DNA of 64,000 bases from Odiellus spinosus (lineage: Eukaryota > Arthropoda > Arachnida > Opiliones > Phalangiidae): positions 21,221,087-21,285,086 of the forward strand of contig OY987230.1 in assembly GCA_963920705.1 (NCBI GenBank). The letters run 5' to 3'. Of this stretch, positions 38,137 through 53,100 are shown piece by piece. The notes below the pieces were generated by a model. That model made no database searches. It saw only the letters and a program-made list of their open reading frames with translations, and had not been told where the DNA came from. A program made the translations under genes and the position numbers. Within the stretch, counting starts at the first letter, position 1; each line of letters starts with the position of its first letter.

Positions 38137-41100
38137 GTAAGAAATATTTAAGAATTTTACTAATTCTTCTATTATAACGTGTTTTTGTTCATAACTGGTT
38201 AAATATTAATGATAACCCATAAAAATTAATATTCTAAGCATCACCGGAAATGTATTTTAAAATTGCGATTTCAAATTAATTCGTTTATAACGAAATTTCG
38301 TTATAGAGGTAGGATTATTTTATATCACAATAAGCTATTGTTTACGCAAATGACAGTGTTAAAACTATAGTGTTGAAAAAGTTAATCATATTTGTAATTT
38401 GTCCGATTTAGAATTACGGTTTTTCTTAGATATTAGAAAATTACACATAAGCTTTTTTTCAATACTAGGAAACCATTTTCAACTCGTTTTAAACATTCAA
38501 ATCAACTTTTCAAGGTATTAATTTTGTTTATTTAGAAAATACCTTTACATTTGACCCCGATATTTCAAACTTTGACCTTTCCGTAACGGTTAAAAACGGT
38601 TTCCAAGTCTTAAGGAGCTTAATTTTCCGCGAAATAATTTCTATGAACATACATGACATTAAATTCGTTAATAATCTTCCCAAATATATAACACTAATCA
38701 ACCTTTTTTTAAATTTCAAGGAGTGTTTTGATTTTTTCATAAATAAAATTAACAATATTTAACCTTTCACCTTCCCTTATAAAATTCCAACTTCTATTTA
38801 AACTCCCGTGTGTGACGGGTGGAACACTTTTACAGGGGTAATAGAAATAAGATGTTCTTTTCATTTTCTTTCGCACAAAAAAAAAAAAAAAAATAAAATA
38901 AAATAAAATGAAAAAAATGGATTTAAAATTTAAAACCCTGTTATGCAAATTAACTCAATATTTTAGATTTTTTCTCTTCGTAATTTTTGGCTCGAAGCCA
39001 TGGGGTTTTTATTCAAAGGGACTCGACAAGATAATATCAAATATCTGCTCGAGAGAAATTTGATTAAGAAATCAATAAACGTTAAAAAAATGACACTCTT
39101 ACAAATATAATTGTATCTTAGCCTCCTACAAAGGTCTAAGGCGATATTGTGTTAATATAAAGCCATCACCTTCGCCCTGCCCCCTCCAAATGGATAAACC
39201 TCATCACCCAACATGACAAGTTTAAGAACTTCAGTTTAAATACGCAGTATATCTTACAAAAATGCCCCTATGTTTTCAAGGATAAGTTTAGTTTAAAATT
39301 AATCTAAAACAAACTTATTTTCAGTATAACCTCCTCGTTTTTCATCAAAATAGGACCCCCAAAACTTCTAAATCACTATATTTTTCTCGGCTAGGTTATG
39401 GTTACGCGATTTAGCCCGGAAAGAGAAATATTTTCTATTAAATCTTTTTAAAATTGATTCCAATAAAACCTAGATAAACTGATTTTTCAAAATTCTCTTC
39501 GCACGAGAGAATTTGAATCGGTTTTTAACCTTTTACAAAGGTCAAAATTTGGGGTCAAATGTACAGTATTCTTTGACAAAAAATGAAATTATTTGCTTGA
39601 AAAGTCAAATTGAACATTAGAAAGAGTCTTTAGTGTGAACTTAGCTTAATTAAAGTCAGAATTAGAAGTAAGTTTGCTCGAGTATAATTACCAAAATGGT
39701 AATTTATAATTTAAAACTTTTTGGATTAAAATTCTACAAAATGGTAAAAAGAGGTCAAAGTTTAAGGTTCTAAATAGTCTACGAGTCTACGAGAGGAATA
39801 CGCCGTTTAAAAAACATATTTAAAGACGAATCATTTTTTGACGGTTAAATAGGAGCTTAATTACCGCGTAATTTACCAAATTAAAAAAAAATATGGTAAT
39901 TCTACAAGTCTTATCAACTCGTAATCTTCCAATATTTATAGAATTCACGTTTCTGGTTAAAATGAGAGCAATTACCAGAAAATTGATCCATAAATAACTA
40001 AGTTACGTGATGTTATAAAGATGATTAAAATCAAATCGTCCTCGTCTCAATTAAATATTTTTCTGATTTAAAGGTATAATGAAGAATACTGTTAAAAACA
40101 ATTAATACCAAAGATTTCTAGTTAATTTATAGTTAATTGAACAATAACGCGATTTGAGCTAAGCCTAACTAATCAAAGAGCGTTTGAAAATATTTCACGC
40201 CAATCAATCGCCAAGGATTAGTATCTTCCGTAAAATATATTTTTACAGACTACAGCCTTTGGCAATGCTAAATACGTAGTCATGTACGGAATATCTTTAG
40301 TATAGTTAAAGCTAGAAGCTTGTGTTTTTGAGTTTTTTTTTGGGGTGGATTTAGATGTTCATCGTTTTCATTATCACTTCAAATTTTCGAGTAACAAATA
40401 ATTCCATTATTTTATATTAAGTTTCAAAGGTGGCCAAAGTTGACGCCATCATATAAATCTTTAATAATATTTTTTAATTATGTTCTCGGGTGCGTAATCC
40501 AACGCGTAGTCACGCGTCTGGTTAATTACCAGCGTTACTCATTGAGAGTTTTGAGACAAAATTACAAAAATTGGCCCATAAATAAAAATAAAAAATAAAG
40601 TTTAGAAGATAATCTCAATAATTCATTTTTGTTCAATTAAAAGCTGAAATTATTTTTTATCGATTACATCCAAGTATTAAATAAAAAATAATTTTGATGA
40701 ACTTGAATTTGGGATATTTTATTTAATCTATTTGGTCGAATTTTGTCGGAATTTTCCAATTTGAACTATTTAAGATCAAATTAAAAGAATTCTCCTTATT
40801 AGGTAAATATACTTCATTCGTTATTCGATATGGGATCATATTGTGTTGAATTTAAAAGTAAAATCAACGTCATATTTAAAGAATTTAAATTCTTATCGAT
40901 ATTATTTTTTGTTTAGCTTCATTATCCCTTTAAGATTTCATCGTACTTTAAGTGGATAAAATAAATATTTCCTCTCAACATAAGTTGAGTCAACACCAAG
41001 TCACGAGTCAGTATTTAGATTTTACGTCGAAACTAGAAACATCGTGAAGATCATGAGATAATTCTTAAATTTAAACGTGATTCGGTTTTAAATCATTTTT

Positions 41101-44100
41101 TTTTTTAATTTTATTTTGGCGTTTTTTTACGTATTTGGTCAATAATCGAAGCACCAAGCTTTTATTGAACTAAAAATAACTTTATGTGATAGTTTCACTG
41201 ATTTTGACATACTCAATATGTTCATTTTATTCGAGCTAGTACTGTCCAAACTATAAACAATGAACCGGGGCATTTCCGATATATCTTCTCCGTATAAGAA
41301 AACTACATCCGTTGATATACTTCGAACGAACTCTTGGGAAATTATTAAAAGGTCTTTGATAAAATTCATTAAACTTTATTGGCATTTGTTGTAAGTTGGG
41401 ATGATGCGTTACGTCAATTCGCGTTACAAGCTTAATGTTTTACTCTTCTTAACCCCCATTTTTTTGGGCCCGCGTCAGAAAGGCTTCACGGGCCTCCAAC
41501 CAGAGATTAAAGGGAGAGTAAAGGTACGGTCATACTTAAGCATTGCTTAAACGATTTCAAATGGTAAAATCCAAAGTCGTGTTCACACTAGAGACTTTGA
41601 AACCGATTTGAACCGGTTTGGAAAGGTCAAATAATAAAATTTCGAGGTCTCCCTTTTAGATATTTGAGCAAGAAATAGACGTAATTTCTTAAATAGTTGT
41701 TTTTATCCATAAAAATGGTAGGAAAACGGTTTCAAGGTGTCAAGTGTGAACGTAGCTAAACTAGCTGATATTCAAATCGCCAGGAATCGTTTAAAGTATC
41801 TTTATAAATCGATTTATCGTAGCTTCATCTATCGGTTGTTGAAACCGAATTGGTATGAAACTGGTTCACGAAGCGGTATCGAGAAATCGAATCAAATCGA
41901 TTCCCTTTCACACGACTCTAGCGAAACGTTTTGAAACGGTTTAAATCGATTCCAAGGCCTAATAAGAACGTAGTTATAGTGTGTCAACAGCCCAGATTAT
42001 TACCAGAAGCCGATGAAACCCTCCTTTGAAGTCTATTACTCTCGGGTCTTGTCAACCCCTCTCTGTATGGGTTAGTTTCAAAAAGCGCGATTCGTACGCC
42101 TCCTAACGGTAGATATTTTCGGAGCGGAAGTTCGTCGAGCGAATATCTCTAGCAGCCTTGGAGTTCGTCAGGGAATTTCCAATTTTCCGTAGACAGGGGG
42201 TATGAAGTAAGACCCCTCCGATCTCGTAAAATTGGGAATTTTCCCCATACAGAGAGGAGCGCTATATGGAACATTAGAGTAGTAGACTTCAAAGGAGGGT
42301 TTCATCGGCTTCCGTTATTACTTATATCGTGAAAAATAGGATAAAGCTATAGATAAAGTCATCCAATTTTAATTTATTTTTCTCATTATATTTATTATAT
42401 TCACTTTCATTCTCCCTTTACGGAAACTAAACCAAACCGGGGGTGGCTAGATCTTTTTTATCCCTTGGACGTTCGCGTTGACCGATTAGGCAATTGGTAG
42501 GGTTTCTATTTAAACTATAAAAAAATTAAACCAGCGAGTAAGGAAGCTATACGTGGGTGTGTTTACGTAACTACCATCAACCTGGATATTTCTCCTTCCC
42601 ACGGTTATATTCCTATCAGTTTTAATAAGATAAACGAACGAAATTTGTAAGGCCTCCTTAATTTCACACTTTTCAAAACAGGTGCTGGGCTGGAAGATTG
42701 TATTTAGTCCTATGAAAGAAATATAATTTGGCAAGCCCATCTAGCATTTTCCGGCCCACGTATAGGGTCGTATTAATCTTCCCTTCGTCTGACACGTGTC
42801 AAGGTTCCTGTAGATGATGCTCCGAAGAGGCTTTTTACAGATCAATATCTCTTTCGCTTATAATTAAGAACGTTCGCGCCTCTCGACGAGCAAATACCCT
42901 ATTAATGTTTCAAGTGGAACTGTCACCGATAACTCACGATCGACACCAAATTTCAGTAGCAAATTCGGAGATTGATAAAAAAACATTCAACATCTGGCAA
43001 AGATTAAAGATTGATTTAGAAATAAATCAATACATTCGCGTTCGTTTTTAAGATATTCCTCGACCAAATCCGATCAGTGAATCTTCGGGAAGAGTGAATT
43101 CGGGAAAACACTTAATCAAGCGTAATTACATTTAAATTTGAAAATTAAGTTTGGAGCCCATTAATCTAAAATATCGCGAATAGATTAAGAAAGAAGGTAG
43201 CTAAGAAATTCAAAAAACAGGACGATACCTAGACCAGATACCGAGATATGATGGGTATCATATGATAGGTATAGCTTTACCTTAAGCCTACTTTCCGATT
43301 GAGTCAAAAATTGATGTCTATATATCGCTTAATACTTGTAAAAAAATTACTCGAGGATTAAACGATAAGGAATCTACGATAGAATGTCACTCGTGTCGGC
43401 TCACGTACTATTTCAAAACTGTAATCTTCGAGACTTAAATCATACTTTCTAACTTCTTCAATAAAGAGCTCTTTATCAATCATTAAACTCTTCTTCGGCC
43501 TTTTTTTTTTCACAATCACGAGTACAACTTGTTAGAACGAATAAAATGCCTCTAGTGCTCGTATCCGGCAATTGCGCAATTACAACAGGGTTCGCGTGAC
43601 GTTTTTATAACTGGAGTATTCATATGGCCAGAAGCCGATGAAACCCTCCTTTGAAGTCTATTGCTCCCTGGTCTTGTCTACCCCTCTCTGTATGGGTTAG
43701 TTTCAAAAAGCGCGATTCGTACGCCTCCTAACGGTAGATAATTTCGGAGCGGGAGTTCGTCGAGCGAATATCTCTAGCAGCCTTGGAGTTCGTCAAAAAA
43801 ACGTCGTCGTTTGTAGTGAGAGAGAATTTCCAATTTTCCGTAGACAGGGGGTATGAAGTAGGACTCCTCCGATCTCGTAAAATTGGGAATTTTACCCATA
43901 CAGAGAGGAGCGCTATATCGAACATTAGAGTAGTAGACTTCAAAGGAGGGTTTCATCTACTTCTGATATGGCCCACCATATTTCTCCTGGCGCCCACCTA
44001 TACTCAGTTGTCGCTAGAACAAAATCATGTCGCATCAAGCCCTGATTTCAAAGTCTCGGCTTGGTAGAGTCTACTTAATCCATCTCTTAACTAACCTCGC

Positions 44101-47100
44101 AATGGGATAAAGAGATGAATACCATTTGAAACCTGGCTAGATTCATAAGCGTCCCCTAACGGCTGAAACAGTACGGGCAAAAGTAGGAAATTAACCAAAA
44201 CCATTCGAGCAGATGCAGGGTTCGTCGAGCTCCCCGTAAAACCTTTAAGGTAGAGACAGATAGGGATGTATCGGGTCCTGTCTTCGGTCGAGTGAGAATA
44301 TTGCTTAAAGGTACACCCATATGATCGTGCTAAGTTGTGTCACGTAGCCTAGATAATAAGTCTAGTTCTACCGTGGTCCTATACGTACGCCGTAATTGGA
44401 GATTTTTTTAGTCACGAGAGATGGACGCGAGCCACGTCAGTTTGTTTTCTAATTTATGCCTAATTAAGAAAGATAAGCTATAAGAAAACCCATTAAATCT
44501 AAGTTTCGAAGATAAGGAGTTCTGACAGAGAGAAATATCAAAAAAAGTGGTAATGATTATGGAATTGGGCACGAATGTCGGCTTCTGACGTAGATAAGCC
44601 CGAGCCGGTCGTAAAATATGGACGTTATAAAGACATTCTGATACGTGATTCGAATTCCAAATGGGTTCAGTCCGAAAGCCTATCGTCACCTTTGTACCAG
44701 GCGCTTTCCTTGGCGGCACGCTGCCAAACTCAGTACGTATAGATTTAGGAATTCGTGGAAAATCGCGACGAACGCGAAACAGCTCTTTCCCGTGTAAAAT
44801 TTAGGAGAAACAACATTCCCCCATGCGCCGAGAGAGTCGAGAAACGAACGCGACAAACAAACATATCAATCTTCCTTCGACATCTCGGTCGCGTGATCCA
44901 GCTTCAAAACCAGCTTTTATCATCAGGCAAAAAGGATTAAAAATGCAACTTGCAAGGATTAAAGCGGTTTCTTTTCGCTTTAATTTTGTTTTCTTACTAC
45001 GAGGGTGGTCTTTTTAATGTAAATTTTGAAACACGTTAAGGCCACGCGAATACCACGTGGCGTGGGTCGCGTAGTGAGCCAGACATATACGTGGTAAAAA
45101 TTAAATAATTTTGTTTAGCGCTTAATCGAGTACATCAGTTCCTCATTTATCATCAATACCTGTTGATTAAACTCCCAATCAAAGTGAGATTAAAATAGAC
45201 GAACTCTCGTGAACTCTCGATAATTTGAGTGAACTTAAGTGACCTCTCGCGAACGTTATAAAACTGGTACGAACTATATGCGATTGCTACAGAAATGACC
45301 AAAAATGTCTGCAGATTTAATATATATACAAGTAGGGTGAATTAGTGAATCGAGGGGTCAGACACTTTTGAATTCGCTGTACACCTGAGTTCACTGAGTT
45401 CAGCTTTGACAGTGCATTGAATTCGAACTCTGATGAACTCTGAGTTCAGCTTTGATAGTGCAAAGAGTTCTAAAATTTTGTACACCTGAGTTTGTGAGTG
45501 TCTGCCCCCTCGTTGTGAATTAATCGTGTGAAGTGGTGCACAGCGAAAATTCAAATGTTTGTCCCCTCGAATTTACGCAGCAATTTCATGTCTATGAGCT
45601 TCAAAGCATAAGAAGCTGAAAGAGCCTCAGAAATGGTGGAGGCAATTTTCTAAATATCTGACACACTCTTAAAAACATATAGCCAAGTCACCATTATACT
45701 TTTTAGAACACCCGCGTGCTAGTAGAAAGATAAGGTACAAAAAAATCGCACCTGCTAAGGGACATTAACTTTTGATTTAACTGTCACTAATTTTACACGC
45801 AATGCAAATGAATTTGAGTAGAATTCGTGGAAAGATCGAAAAAAGATTAAAACAGATTAAAAAAATTGTCCAGAAGTAAATAAAGGGATGTAGTTATCCT
45901 TGCATATTGGGAAGGGGGCGTAACTTTTTAGTTTTTTTAAGTTTTGGCGGGAAACAGCGGAAGAATATAAGAAATCGTGCACGAGTGTTCAACAAGAGAG
46001 ACAGCTCAGCTAGGGAAGACGACGTGAGGTTGTCCAGCGCGCGATTTGCTGATGATCTCGTGACGCGCATTCTGACACGTGATAGGTTGATTTCAAGCGA
46101 TCGCTTTTGTGGAAGTATACTCAATCTAGAAAGTCCTACCACCTTTAATTCAATGTTCAACTGAACTACGTCATCAAGGGGGAAAAAAACTATATATATT
46201 TTTGGAATTTTTTAATTAATATTAATAACAGACTCTAAGAAATATAATCCTTCAGAATTTGAATAAAATGGTGATAGTATTACTTCAAAAAAAAAATTAT
46301 ACAATTTTACGATTCGGGCGTCTATTTTAGATCCCAAATTTTAATCTAGATTCAACAGTGACATTTAAAATAAATGTGGTTAGACATTCATCACTAGAAA
46401 AGAACCGGCCTATCATTTATGTCACCTTAAGTTGGCAGCGCGCTAAAAGCCGTGGCTCCCCCTATATTACCAAGTCAACAAAATATATAGAGATAAGGGG
46501 TACGTGCCTGACAAAATAAGTTGGAATAGACAGCTTAAACTATAAATTCCACTAGAATTACAATCCAAATAAGATGAAAATGTAACTTAAAGTGATACTA
46601 AAAGCCCCCCCCCCCCCAAAGGTTTTAAATACTTAAAATAACAGGAGCCTAGAGACCTTAATTTTTAAAAACATAGTTCTAATTTATCACGAATAAATTA
46701 ATAAGAATATGTTTTAACATTTAAATGAGGCCCAAAAAATAGTGAATTCCATAAGCCACACCCCCGAGAAGCCATTGGGATTAAGATTGAGATTTAAAAG
46801 ATTTTATTATTTTCCACGCCTACTACATCTTCGGACAATATAGTCCACCCACCCCCCTCAGTAGGGGAAGATGTGGCTAAAAACCGCCCAAAATATTTTT
46901 GCAGCCATCTCTGGGTTTCTATATCTCAATTTCAGTGTCATCCTTCCCCTTAGGGGCAGGTATTAATTATAAACATTCCCCTTTTTGTCGAGTCTTTCAA
47001 ATATAACCCTTTTTTTTAATTTCAATTTTAAAATCAAGAGATCTGAAAAGATACGCGCTAGAAGTTTCCCAAAGTTTTTTACACTCAAATTCATCCTTCG

Positions 47101-50100
47101 CGAGACCTTCAAAATTAATCCTTAAAGATACGCGCTAAGAATTTTCCCAAAACTTATTTTTTACCCAAAAACATTAAGAAACCTCGTCCATCGTGGCACC
47201 AATTTTTTATCCAAGAGACCTTCAAATTTATCATTTAAAAATTAGCTCTCAAAATATTTCAAAAATGTTTTTTTACGGGCTAAATCTTAAAAATCGTCTT
47301 TCAACCTTCATTTTATAATTTTTTTTATTATTAGGCCCAATTGATTTTAAAACTTTAAGTGAGGCTGGCACGGATTTTTCATTAACTCCAAATGGAAATT
47401 GAGTAACATCAGAAGCCGATGAAACCCTCCTTTGAAGTCTATTACTCTCGGGTCTTGTCTACCCCTCTCTGTATGGGTTATTCTCGAAAGGCGCGATTCG
47501 TACGCCTCCTAACGGTAGATGTTTTCGGAGCGGGAGCTCGTCGAGCGAATATCTCTAGCAGCCTCGGAGTTCGTCCAAAAAACGTCGTCGTTTGAGGAGA
47601 GAGAATTTCCAATTTTCCGTAGACAGGGGGGGATGAAGTAGGACCCCTTCTAACTCGTAAAATTGGGAATTTTACCCATACAGAGAGGAGCGCTATATGG
47701 AACATTGGAGGAGTAGACTTCAAAGGAGGGTTTCATCGGCTTCTGGTAACATTTTCAGAAAGATCGTTAAAAAACAATTAAAAAGATATATAAGTACGAT
47801 ATAGAAAATTATCTCAAAAGTAAAATACGCATTTTCAAAATTTTCCTTATCTTCAAAATAGTGGCCCAAATCCATAACCTCTCCATGAAGTAAGTAGGCT
47901 TAACAAGGATCAACATGGAGATTGATATTATTCCCTATTCAACTACAGATCCTAGTAGCGTGACCTTTAAAATTTTAATTTCAAGGTACAATAAAAAATA
48001 GCAAACTAAGTCTTATGGAGGATAATTAACGCGTTCTGTTAATTGGCCAGAAATTGAAGTGATTTACATCCCCATTGATCATTGGCTAAACATTTATTAT
48101 ATAATATTTGTCTGCCAATGAATTCATTCTCTCTTTAAAAAATTTTATCTTTTTACGCGCTGAAAACGCAAATTTTTAATTAATTCGGATTCAACTCGCT
48201 CTGGTCATTATTTAAAAAAAAAATTACTGTCTTGGCCTTGGTGTTGGGAGAAAAAATTTGAGAATATAACAAGCAAAAACGTGAGCCAAATAATGATTCA
48301 AAAATTGCCGAAAAATGAAAACACCCATCATTTGATTATATAATAAGGGATAAAAATATTTCGAGGACTAGGAAGTGAAATTAATGGATACAGATATAAA
48401 AAAAAATAATAAAAATAAAAAAATAGAAATATTCTAATCAAAGAATAACGATTATTAAATCGAGGATATTTTCTTATAGTACGTTTTTTCTTTTTTGATT
48501 TTTTCACTTGCTTATCAAATATAAAAACACATTTTTTTCCAACGTCTAGGGATTCTATTTTTAGCTTCATTGCACTATTAAAACGTCATATTCATTCTGG
48601 CAAGAAGGATCAGATAAGGAGAGGAAAAGTGGGAACGGCGCGGCTCCTACTGCGTCGGCCTAAACTCCCACTCTGGGAGAACGGGGGACAGACGGGGGTA
48701 GAGATGTTTCGTGGTAAATTGTTGTCACGTGGGTAAAACGAATCCTTAATGAGACGCGCTAGCTAACGACCACGTGACAACAGTTTACCTCGAGAATTTC
48801 CTATCCCCCCTTTCCACCCGAGTGGGAGGTTGGCTCTTCTCTCTCTAACTCAATGCAGCCCCACTTTTCCTCTCCTTATCTGATCCTTCTTGATTCTGGA
48901 TTAAATACTTTTACGAAAAAAACCGCGCGAAAGCGATCGTATCACGTGACAGGATTTATAATCTACGGTAGGCTCTACAATAGTCACGCGACCATATTGA
49001 TGACGTAATATAGCGGGAAAATTGCTCACAGATGGCGATTATAAAATATTTTTTACTGTTCTACGTAATATATGTATTGAAAGAAGCTATTCAAATTACA
49101 TTTGAAACTCGGGTCACAATGGTAAAATTAAAAAGTAGACTATGTTAATTTTCAAAGTTCAGTCTTTAACGGCAACTCCTAGTAGTTGAGGCCAAACGCA
49201 AGGAATTGTTAAACCAAGTTCTCTGAGGGTGAAATATCGATGGGTTTCTACTCGAAATGGCGATTCTTCCAAAAGTTTCAGGACTGGTACGGTTAATTGA
49301 CAGTCGTCAGTAAACTGGCTCCATATTGGTTGAATACAAATCTGCGCCCATTTACCCAGAATTCCTTTAGCTGCCACGTGCTCCAAAAAATACAATCTAC
49401 CACCCTGAATAGAGCGATAGATTTTTTTGTTTTTAGGATATTACAATACCAGAAGCCGATGAAACCCTCCTTTGAAGTCTACTACTCTAATGTTCCATAT
49501 AGCGCGCCTCTCTGTATTGGTAAAATTCCCAATTTTACGAGATCGGAGGGGTCCTACTTCATCCCCCCTGTCTACGGAAAATTGGAAATTCTCTCTCTCC
49601 ACAAACGACGACGTTTTTTTGACGAACTCCAAGGCTGCTAGAGATATTCGCTCGACGAACGCCCGCTCCAAAAATATCTATCGTTAGGAGGCGTACGAAT
49701 CGCGCTTTTTGAAACTAACCCATACAGAGAGGGGTAAACAAGACCCGGGAGTAATAGACTTCAAAGGAGGGTTTCATCGGCTTCTGCAATACGCGATATC
49801 AGATTAGAGTAAAATACCTCTAAAAGGAGTTAATTTAAAAATTACGAAAATAACCAAAAATTGTTTCCCGGAAATTCACGGATACATGTTTTCCAAGACT
49901 CGCTAAGTCTATTTATCTAACAAACACTTATTTGGTTGACGCCCCTTCTGAATGACGAAGTCTCATTGGTCATTGGCATCAACATTTCCAGAATGTAATG
50001 TATTTTAATTCGCAACTTGGATAATTAACCAAGATTTTCCGCGGAACTTTGGTTAGTTTCAATAATATTAAAATTATATTTAGATTTAAAATAACTAGTT

Positions 50101-53100
50101 ACATAGTTTATTATTCAATTAAAGAGAGGGTGAGAAGGAAAATTAAGTGTAATAAATATAAGAATCGCTCGCGAACCTTTGAGCAATGTCTCTCTGAATT
50201 GTGTAAGGAATCGGAAAATATCCAGATTTTGGAATACAATTAAAACGGAGAACTTAAGACTAATCAAATATTTTTGATGTACCTTTGACTTCGTAAAATA
50301 TCCCCTGCGCTATTGTACGCATATTGGAGAGAAAAATATCAAAAACGAGATTCAAAGGCACGAGTCGCGGGGATTTTTATTAAACCAAAGATTTTGATTA
50401 GTCGGAGGTTCTCCTTTTAATTGAATCAAGAAAAATTCATTTTCCTCTTCGTCCTCCCTTTAAAATTGAACTGAATAACTACTTCAAAAAGATACCCGCG
50501 CAAGAATATATATTTTTAATTCCTAATCGACTAAGTGGTCTCATTTTGAAAACTATATAATTTATGCTAGAACTTACGGGAACTAAAACTCTATGGGCCT
50601 CTTTCAAAAACTTTTTATGGTTATCAACGGAGCAAAGAACGTAGGTAATGACGACAATGTCGACGCTTTCATCAAGTATTTGCGACATATCTTCGCCGCC
50701 TCCGAGGTAATGTTTCTCCAGAACGACATTCGGATATTTTTCCCGATTTTCGTTGAAAGTTTCCATGAAATTCTCATTGGGATCGACAGTAATCAAACGA
50801 GAACCGTCCGGGTAATGTTCTAAATTGCAACAAGGTCCTACGCCAACTTCTAAGATCCTCAAGACACCGAGTTTCGCCAAATCCGGGTCTTTAGATTTCA
50901 AATTTTTCAAAGTTTTGAACAGTTCGATTTTGTAAGGACGGCTAAGTATAATGAAACCTTTACTAGCGCGACTGTACCAATAAGCGAATATTTTTCTCTT
51001 GATTCTTCGACGGTTTAGAAAGATCTTTATTAGGATAGCCGCGGAAACGAGCAAAATTAACGCGTTACTTAGAATCATTGCAACAACCGTTTGTAATAAA
51101 TTTCAACAAAACTTAAACGTTTTATCATTCGCTCGACTGATTCTCAAAGATAATTTTTTTTTACGTTAATAAGAATTTTTTTATATAAAGAATAGTTTGG
51201 CAAGCGTGAAGTTTGTGACTTTATTCATTTTAAACACGATTTTGATTAAAATTTTGGAAAATTATCAAAATAGTAGACCTTATTTTTGAATAATTAACGG
51301 GAAATTGGCACGAAATAAACAAGTTTCGTGTTAAAGGGAACCTGAACGAAAAATCAAAAGCCCCATTTTATTGATAAAATAGTAATGAAAAACGCTTTTC
51401 CTGAAGTCAAATATTTTTCACAGGGTTTAATTAGTCAATGCCTTCCCCCCCCCCCCCCCCCCGACTTATTTAAATCGTCCACCGCATCTTGTTCCGTGTA
51501 GAAAAGGGGATACCAGCCAATCAGATTTTACGCTTGGTTAATCTTATTGCGTGTTTTGTTAGACGGCGCCAAGGACCCTAACGGTGTTTCGAAAAACACG
51601 CATTTGCTCCTATTGTTTTCCATTTTTTATGCCAAATGCGGCGCAACCTTTTGCCGCTTATAATTGTAATTTAGTTGCCTAAAAAGACGAGATTTGATTG
51701 GCTCGTATCCTCTTTTCTCCGAGCAGGATTCAAAATGGTGGTCGGAATTTAAAAAAATACCGTTTTTGGTAGTTTCAGATGGGATGTTTTGTACAAAATA
51801 ATATATTTTATGTCTAAAGAAATCTAAAATTTAAGTTATCGTAGATTACACGCGATTACGTTCATGCACCCTTTAAGAACGTCACAAAATTTAATAGGAC
51901 GAAAGATTATTTTTCTTGGCTTATAATACGATTCTTGATAATATTAAGTTACACTTATATATCTTCCGGATAGTAACCAAATATAAATGACAAATATAAA
52001 TTCAAATACACTGTATAAAAAGTGTTTTTGGATGAATATCAATTGGCTACTCAGTGTTTCGAGAGATGTAATTAGTGATAATTTTAAATCGAAGAATGAA
52101 ACTTTCTTATTTGGCATGAAAATCGATTTATTTGGAATAAAGCCGATGTTGATTTTCTAAAGCCGCGTTCATACTAGACCTTTGGAATCGATTTAAACGT
52201 TTCAAAACGTTTCGCTAGAGTCGTGTGAACGGAAACCGTCTTTTCTCGAATCGATTTGATTGGATTTCTCGAAACTGCTTCGGGAACCAGTTTCGTACCG
52301 ATAAGGTTTCAACAACCAATATATTAAGCTACGATAAATCGATTTATAACGATAATGCGGGAACACAAGATTCCTGGCGATTCGAATATCGGTTTGATTT
52401 TACCGTTTCAAATCGATTAATAAATGCAAGTGTGACCGTAGCTTAATTATATCAAATTAAAAAATAGATTTTAAGCTCAAAAGAAAGAGCCGAAAAAAAT
52501 TATGAGTTAGTTCACGTTTCAATACACGTTTCTTAAAATGCCAAAACAAAACTATCCGTGAAATTCGATAAGTGGTTTATATCTTCCTCGTAATATCAGA
52601 AAGCGACTAGCCACAGTGCGCAGTCTCACCCTGGAATAACTGAAACATTTTTTTATCAACGTGTGTCCTCGAAAATTAAATTATAGCCTAATTTAAGTAC
52701 CTATTTAAGCAATAATACATTAAAAATCAGCGTCCCTAAAAGAAGGCGGTAACGTGTACTTAGACAAATAATGATTGGGTTAAAAAAAATCCTAGGGGGT
52801 TAATATAATGTCACGAAAAGAAATTCAAGGAGAAAACTAATTTTTTCCCACGGCGACGTCTGAATAATTTCAATTAGTATCGTTAATACCCCTTAATACG
52901 CTACAGATTAAAATTTATAGTAATAAATTGAGATTAAGAATTCAATCTAGATACTTTTCAAACCATTTTGCAATCTTCAAAACAACTTTTCAAGATAATA
53001 TTGTATATATTTTGAGAAATAATCTTTACAGTTAATCCCAGAATGTTACAATTTGACTTTCCTAAACTGTCTAATACCCTTTTAATACGCTATAGATTAC

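Larger units (their letters stand above)
38137..49158 (+). other. Gene 2 intron 1, part before the METTL7-like gene
   Basis: About 11 kb without a recognised exon. Holds MITE A copies 6-8, MITE B copy 3, the CGAGGGG element and AATCGATT elements. The stretch 44400-46160 is less AT-rich and has open frames of 60-100 codons on both strands, none of a known family. Confidence 0.45.

Noticed and set aside
44408..46164. Several overlapping 60-100 codon frames on both strands in a GC-richer patch
   Set aside because: Frames overlap on opposite strands, none resembles a known protein, and part is explained by the inverted-repeat element at 45345-45522.
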